Positions 62,055 through 64,000 of a stretch of 64,000 bases of DNA are shown piece after piece. Positions within the stretch are counted from its first letter, which is position 1. The number at the start of each line of letters is the position of its first letter. This stretch comes from Streptomyces sp. Lineage in GTDB: Bacteria; Actinomycetota; Actinomycetes; Streptomycetales; Streptomycetaceae. The notes under the pieces were generated by a model. It was given only the letters and a program-made list of their open reading frames with translations, made no database searches and was not told the DNA's origin. Where the stretch lies: the NCBI RefSeq assembly GCF_019510245.1, contig NZ_JAEKKT010000158.1, positions 25,506-89,505 of the forward strand, given 5' to 3'. A program made the translations under genes and the position numbers.

Positions 62055-64000
62055 GTGAAGTCCGCATCCAAGAGACCGGTGTTCACCGCACTGGTGGGCC
62101 TCGGCATACTGCTGGCGGCCGGCACGCCGGCGACATCCCTGACCCTCACAGGCGCCACCACGTCCGCCCCGACGGCATCTTCCCGAGCACCCCTCGGATC
62201 CGCCCTCGGCACCGATGACACCCGGCCCGCCGCCGCCGAACAGCGGTGGATCCCGCTGATCACGGGCGACCGCGTCCTGACCGACGGCAAGGGCGACGTG
62301 CTCTCCCTGCGCCCCGCCAAGGGCCGGGAAAACATACCGGTTCAAGTGGAGACCATCGGCGGACACACCTACGCCATCCCGGACGATGCCCGAGTCCTGG
62401 TCGAATCCGGCCGTCTCGACCGACGCCTGTTCGACATGACGACGCAGAGCGCGCCCGCCTACGCCCAGCGCACGGACCTGCGACTCATCGTCATGTACGA
62501 CACGGGCCGCCCGGCGGCCAGGACGGCACTGCGCGCCACCGCGGGGGCGACCGTGCGGCACACGTTGAGCAGCATCGACGCCGACGCCATCAGCGCCCCC
62601 GCGAACGGCACTTCGCAGCTGTGGACCGCCCTCACCACGGGCTCCGCCCAGGCCACGACCCGCACCGCCGCCCCCGGTATCGCCTCGGTGTGGCTCGACG
62701 CCGTCGTCCAGGCCTCGCTCGACAAGAGCGTGCCGCAGATCGGCGGGCCCGAGGCATGGGCGGCCGGCTACGACGGCACCGGTACCCGTATCGCCGTCCT
62801 GGACAGCGGCATCGACACCACCCACCCCGACCTGGCCGGGAAGGTCGTCGCCGAGCACAACTTCTCCGAGTCGCCGACCACGGACGACCTGTTCGGCCAC
62901 GGCACGCACGTCGCGTCCATTGCTGCGGGCACCGGCGCCAAGTCCGGGGGGACGTACAAGGGTGTGGCACCCGGCGCCGGCCTGCTGGACGGCAAGGTGC
63001 TCAACGACACCGGCCAGGGCGCCATGTCCGGGATCATCGCCGGCATGGAGTGGGCCGCGGCCGAGAAGGCGGACGTCGCCAACCTCAGCCTGGGTGCCTA
63101 CGACTCCCCGGAGCTCGACCCGATGGAGGAGGCGGTCGACAAGCTGTCGGCCGAGAGCGGAACCCTCTTCGTGGTGGCGGCTGGCAACGACGGCGAGCAG
63201 GGAGCCGGCACCATCAGCACCCCGGGCAGCGCCGACGCGGCGCTGACGGTCGGCGCGGTCGACAAGCAGGACGTGCTGGCCCCGTTCTCCAGCACCGGCC
63301 CGCGCGCCGGCGACGACGACGCGATCAAGCCCGACCTCACGGCACCCGGCGTGGACATCGGGGCCGCGGCCGCACACGACAGCTACATGGCCTCCGTCGC
63401 CCCCTCGGTCGCGGACGGCTACATCTCCCTCAGCGGCACCTCCATGGCGACCCCGCACGTCGCGGGTGCCGCCGCCCTTCTCGCCGAGCAGCACCCCGAC
63501 TGGACCGGCGACGACATCAAGCAGGCGCTCGTGGCGTCGACCACGCCCGGCGCGTACACGGCGTACCAGCAGGGCTCGGGCCGGGTCGACCTGCGCAAGG
63601 CGATCAAGCAGACGGTGTTCACCCGGGAGACCTCGCTCGCCTTCGGTCTCGCCCAGTGGCCGCACACCGATGACCAGCCGCTCACGAAGACCCTCACCTA
63701 CCGCAACGTGGGTGACACCGCGGTCACCCTGAAGCTGGCCGTGGACGGCACCGCACCCGACGGAAGCCCCGCCCCCGGCGGGATGTTCACCGCCGACGGC
63801 CACCTCACCGTCCCCGCGCACGGCGAGGCCACCGCGCGGATCGTCGCCGACACCCGGCTCGGGGGCGACACCGCCGGCCGCTTCACCGGCCGGGTGACCG
63901 CCACGGGCGACGGGCAGACCGTCGCCACCGCGCTGGCCGTGGAACGCGAGTCGGAGATGTACACCGTCACGGTGAAGCCCTTGAGCCGTGCGGGCAAGCC
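62055..64000 (+). CDS. secreted S8 subtilisin-like peptidase (3' end beyond window)
   Basis: From GTG 62055 (GAGAGGA upstream) 648 codons are visible without a stop. A signal (FTALVGLGILLAAGTPATS) and a propeptide (IPLITGDRVLTDG...SLDKSVPQIGGPEAW) precede the catalytic domain: IAVLDSGIDTTHPDL (Asp), FGHGTHVASIAAGTGA (His), AAGNDG, and ISLSGTSMATPHVAG (Ser). A fibronectin-like domain (TLTYRNVGDTAVTLKLAVDG) begins near codon 545. It resembles the larger S8 peptidase at 28102..31848. It degrades proteins outside the cell, probably for nutrition or development. Confidence 0.9.
   Translation, partial: MKSASKRPVFTALVGLGILLAAGTPATSLTLTGATTSAPTASSRAPLGSALGTDDTRPAAAEQRWIPLITGDRVLTDGKGDVLSLRPAKGRENIPVQVETIGGHTYAIPDDARVLVESGRLDRRLFDMTTQSAPAYAQRTDLRLIVMYDTGRPAARTALRATAGATVRHTLSSIDADAISAPANGTSQLWTALTTGSAQATTRTAAPGIASVWLDAVVQASLDKSVPQIGGPEAWAAGYDGTGTRIAVLDSGIDTTHPDLAGKVVAEHNFSESPTTDDLFGHGTHVASIAAGTGAKSGGTYKGVAPGAGLLDGKVLNDTGQGAMSGIIAGMEWAAAEKADVANLSLGAYDSPELDPMEEAVDKLSAESGTLFVVAAGNDGEQGAGTISTPGSADAALTVGAVDKQDVLAPFSSTGPRAGDDDAIKPDLTAPGVDIGAAAAHDSYMASVAPSVADGYISLSGTSMATPHVAGAAALLAEQHPDWTGDDIKQALVASTTPGAYTAYQQGSGRVDLRKAIKQTVFTRETSLAFGLAQWPHTDDQPLTKTLTYRNVGDTAVTLKLAVDGTAPDGSPAPGGMFTADGHLTVPAHGEATARIVADTRLGGDTAGRFTGRVTATGDGQTVATALAVERESEMYTVTVKPLSRAGK

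Noticed and set aside
61632..63821. A 729-residue minus-strand frame opposite the last S8 peptidase and the conservon remnant
   Set aside because: Shadow of a well-supported peptidase; extends without motif across unrelated genes.

Overview
The window reads as a high-GC actinomycete chromosome, almost certainly Streptomyces. The evidence is strong third-position GC bias, many GTG starts, large secreted hydrolases with twin-arginine or long Sec signals, a (broken) conservon, a BaxI_1-type membrane protein beginning SNPxFSRRGF, and several NarL-type two-component pairs. No rRNA, tRNA, ribosomal-protein or core replication gene is seen. The mix of secreted enzymes, regulators, orphan oxidoreductases and about a dozen broken genes fits a chromosomal arm, although position cannot be proved from 64 kb.

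Layout. 0-9 kb: end of a FUSC transporter, an HSL-type esterase, an MFS remnant, and secreted epoxide hydrolase, metallophosphoesterase and carbohydrate-binding proteins. 9-20 kb: a small Cys protein, a family-1 glycosyltransferase, a frameshifted BaxI_1 protein, prephenate dehydratase coupled to a frameshifted acyl-CoA-dehydrogenase-like gene, an ECF sigma/anti-sigma-like pair, a dehydrogenase, an intact BaxI_1 paralogue, and fused remnants of an acyl-CoA ligase and a Baeyer-Villiger monooxygenase. 20-28 kb: a membrane cytochrome b/molybdopterin oxidoreductase pair, a secreted amidase, a D-2-hydroxyacid dehydrogenase, a winged-helix protein, MarR and a decayed glycosyltransferase.

28-40 kb: a large S8 peptidase with an in-frame stop, Lrp divergent from an AceE-like E1, an FAD epoxidase-like monooxygenase, a two-component pair, VanZ and a catalase-related protein. 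40-54 kb: two paralogous crotonases around a hydrolase remnant, HxlR, a two-component pair divergent from an ABC exporter, a class II terpene-cyclase-like protein, a quinone reductase, a lipocalin-like remnant, and a PucR-type regulator divergent from an esterase and a cupin. 54-64 kb: an amidohydrolase split by an IS110 element, a YceI protein, an S53/S8 chimera remnant, a collapsed conservon and the start of another S8 peptidase.

Four things stand out. (1) The IS110 insertion is resolved because the missing amidohydrolase C-terminus resumes in the correct frame on the far side; the non-coding segment upstream of the transposase folds like a bridge-RNA locus. (2) A conservon has collapsed, with cvnA headless, cvnC absent and cvnB joined to the tail of cvnD. 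(3) Two short regulatory motifs recur between unrelated genes: GTCACC-N9-GGTGAC, and a TTGC-type box near TTGCAYRGTCAAGCAT. (4) Pseudogenes are unusually dense. Some are single-base frameshifts that could be sequencing errors; others are plain deletions or fusions that cannot be.
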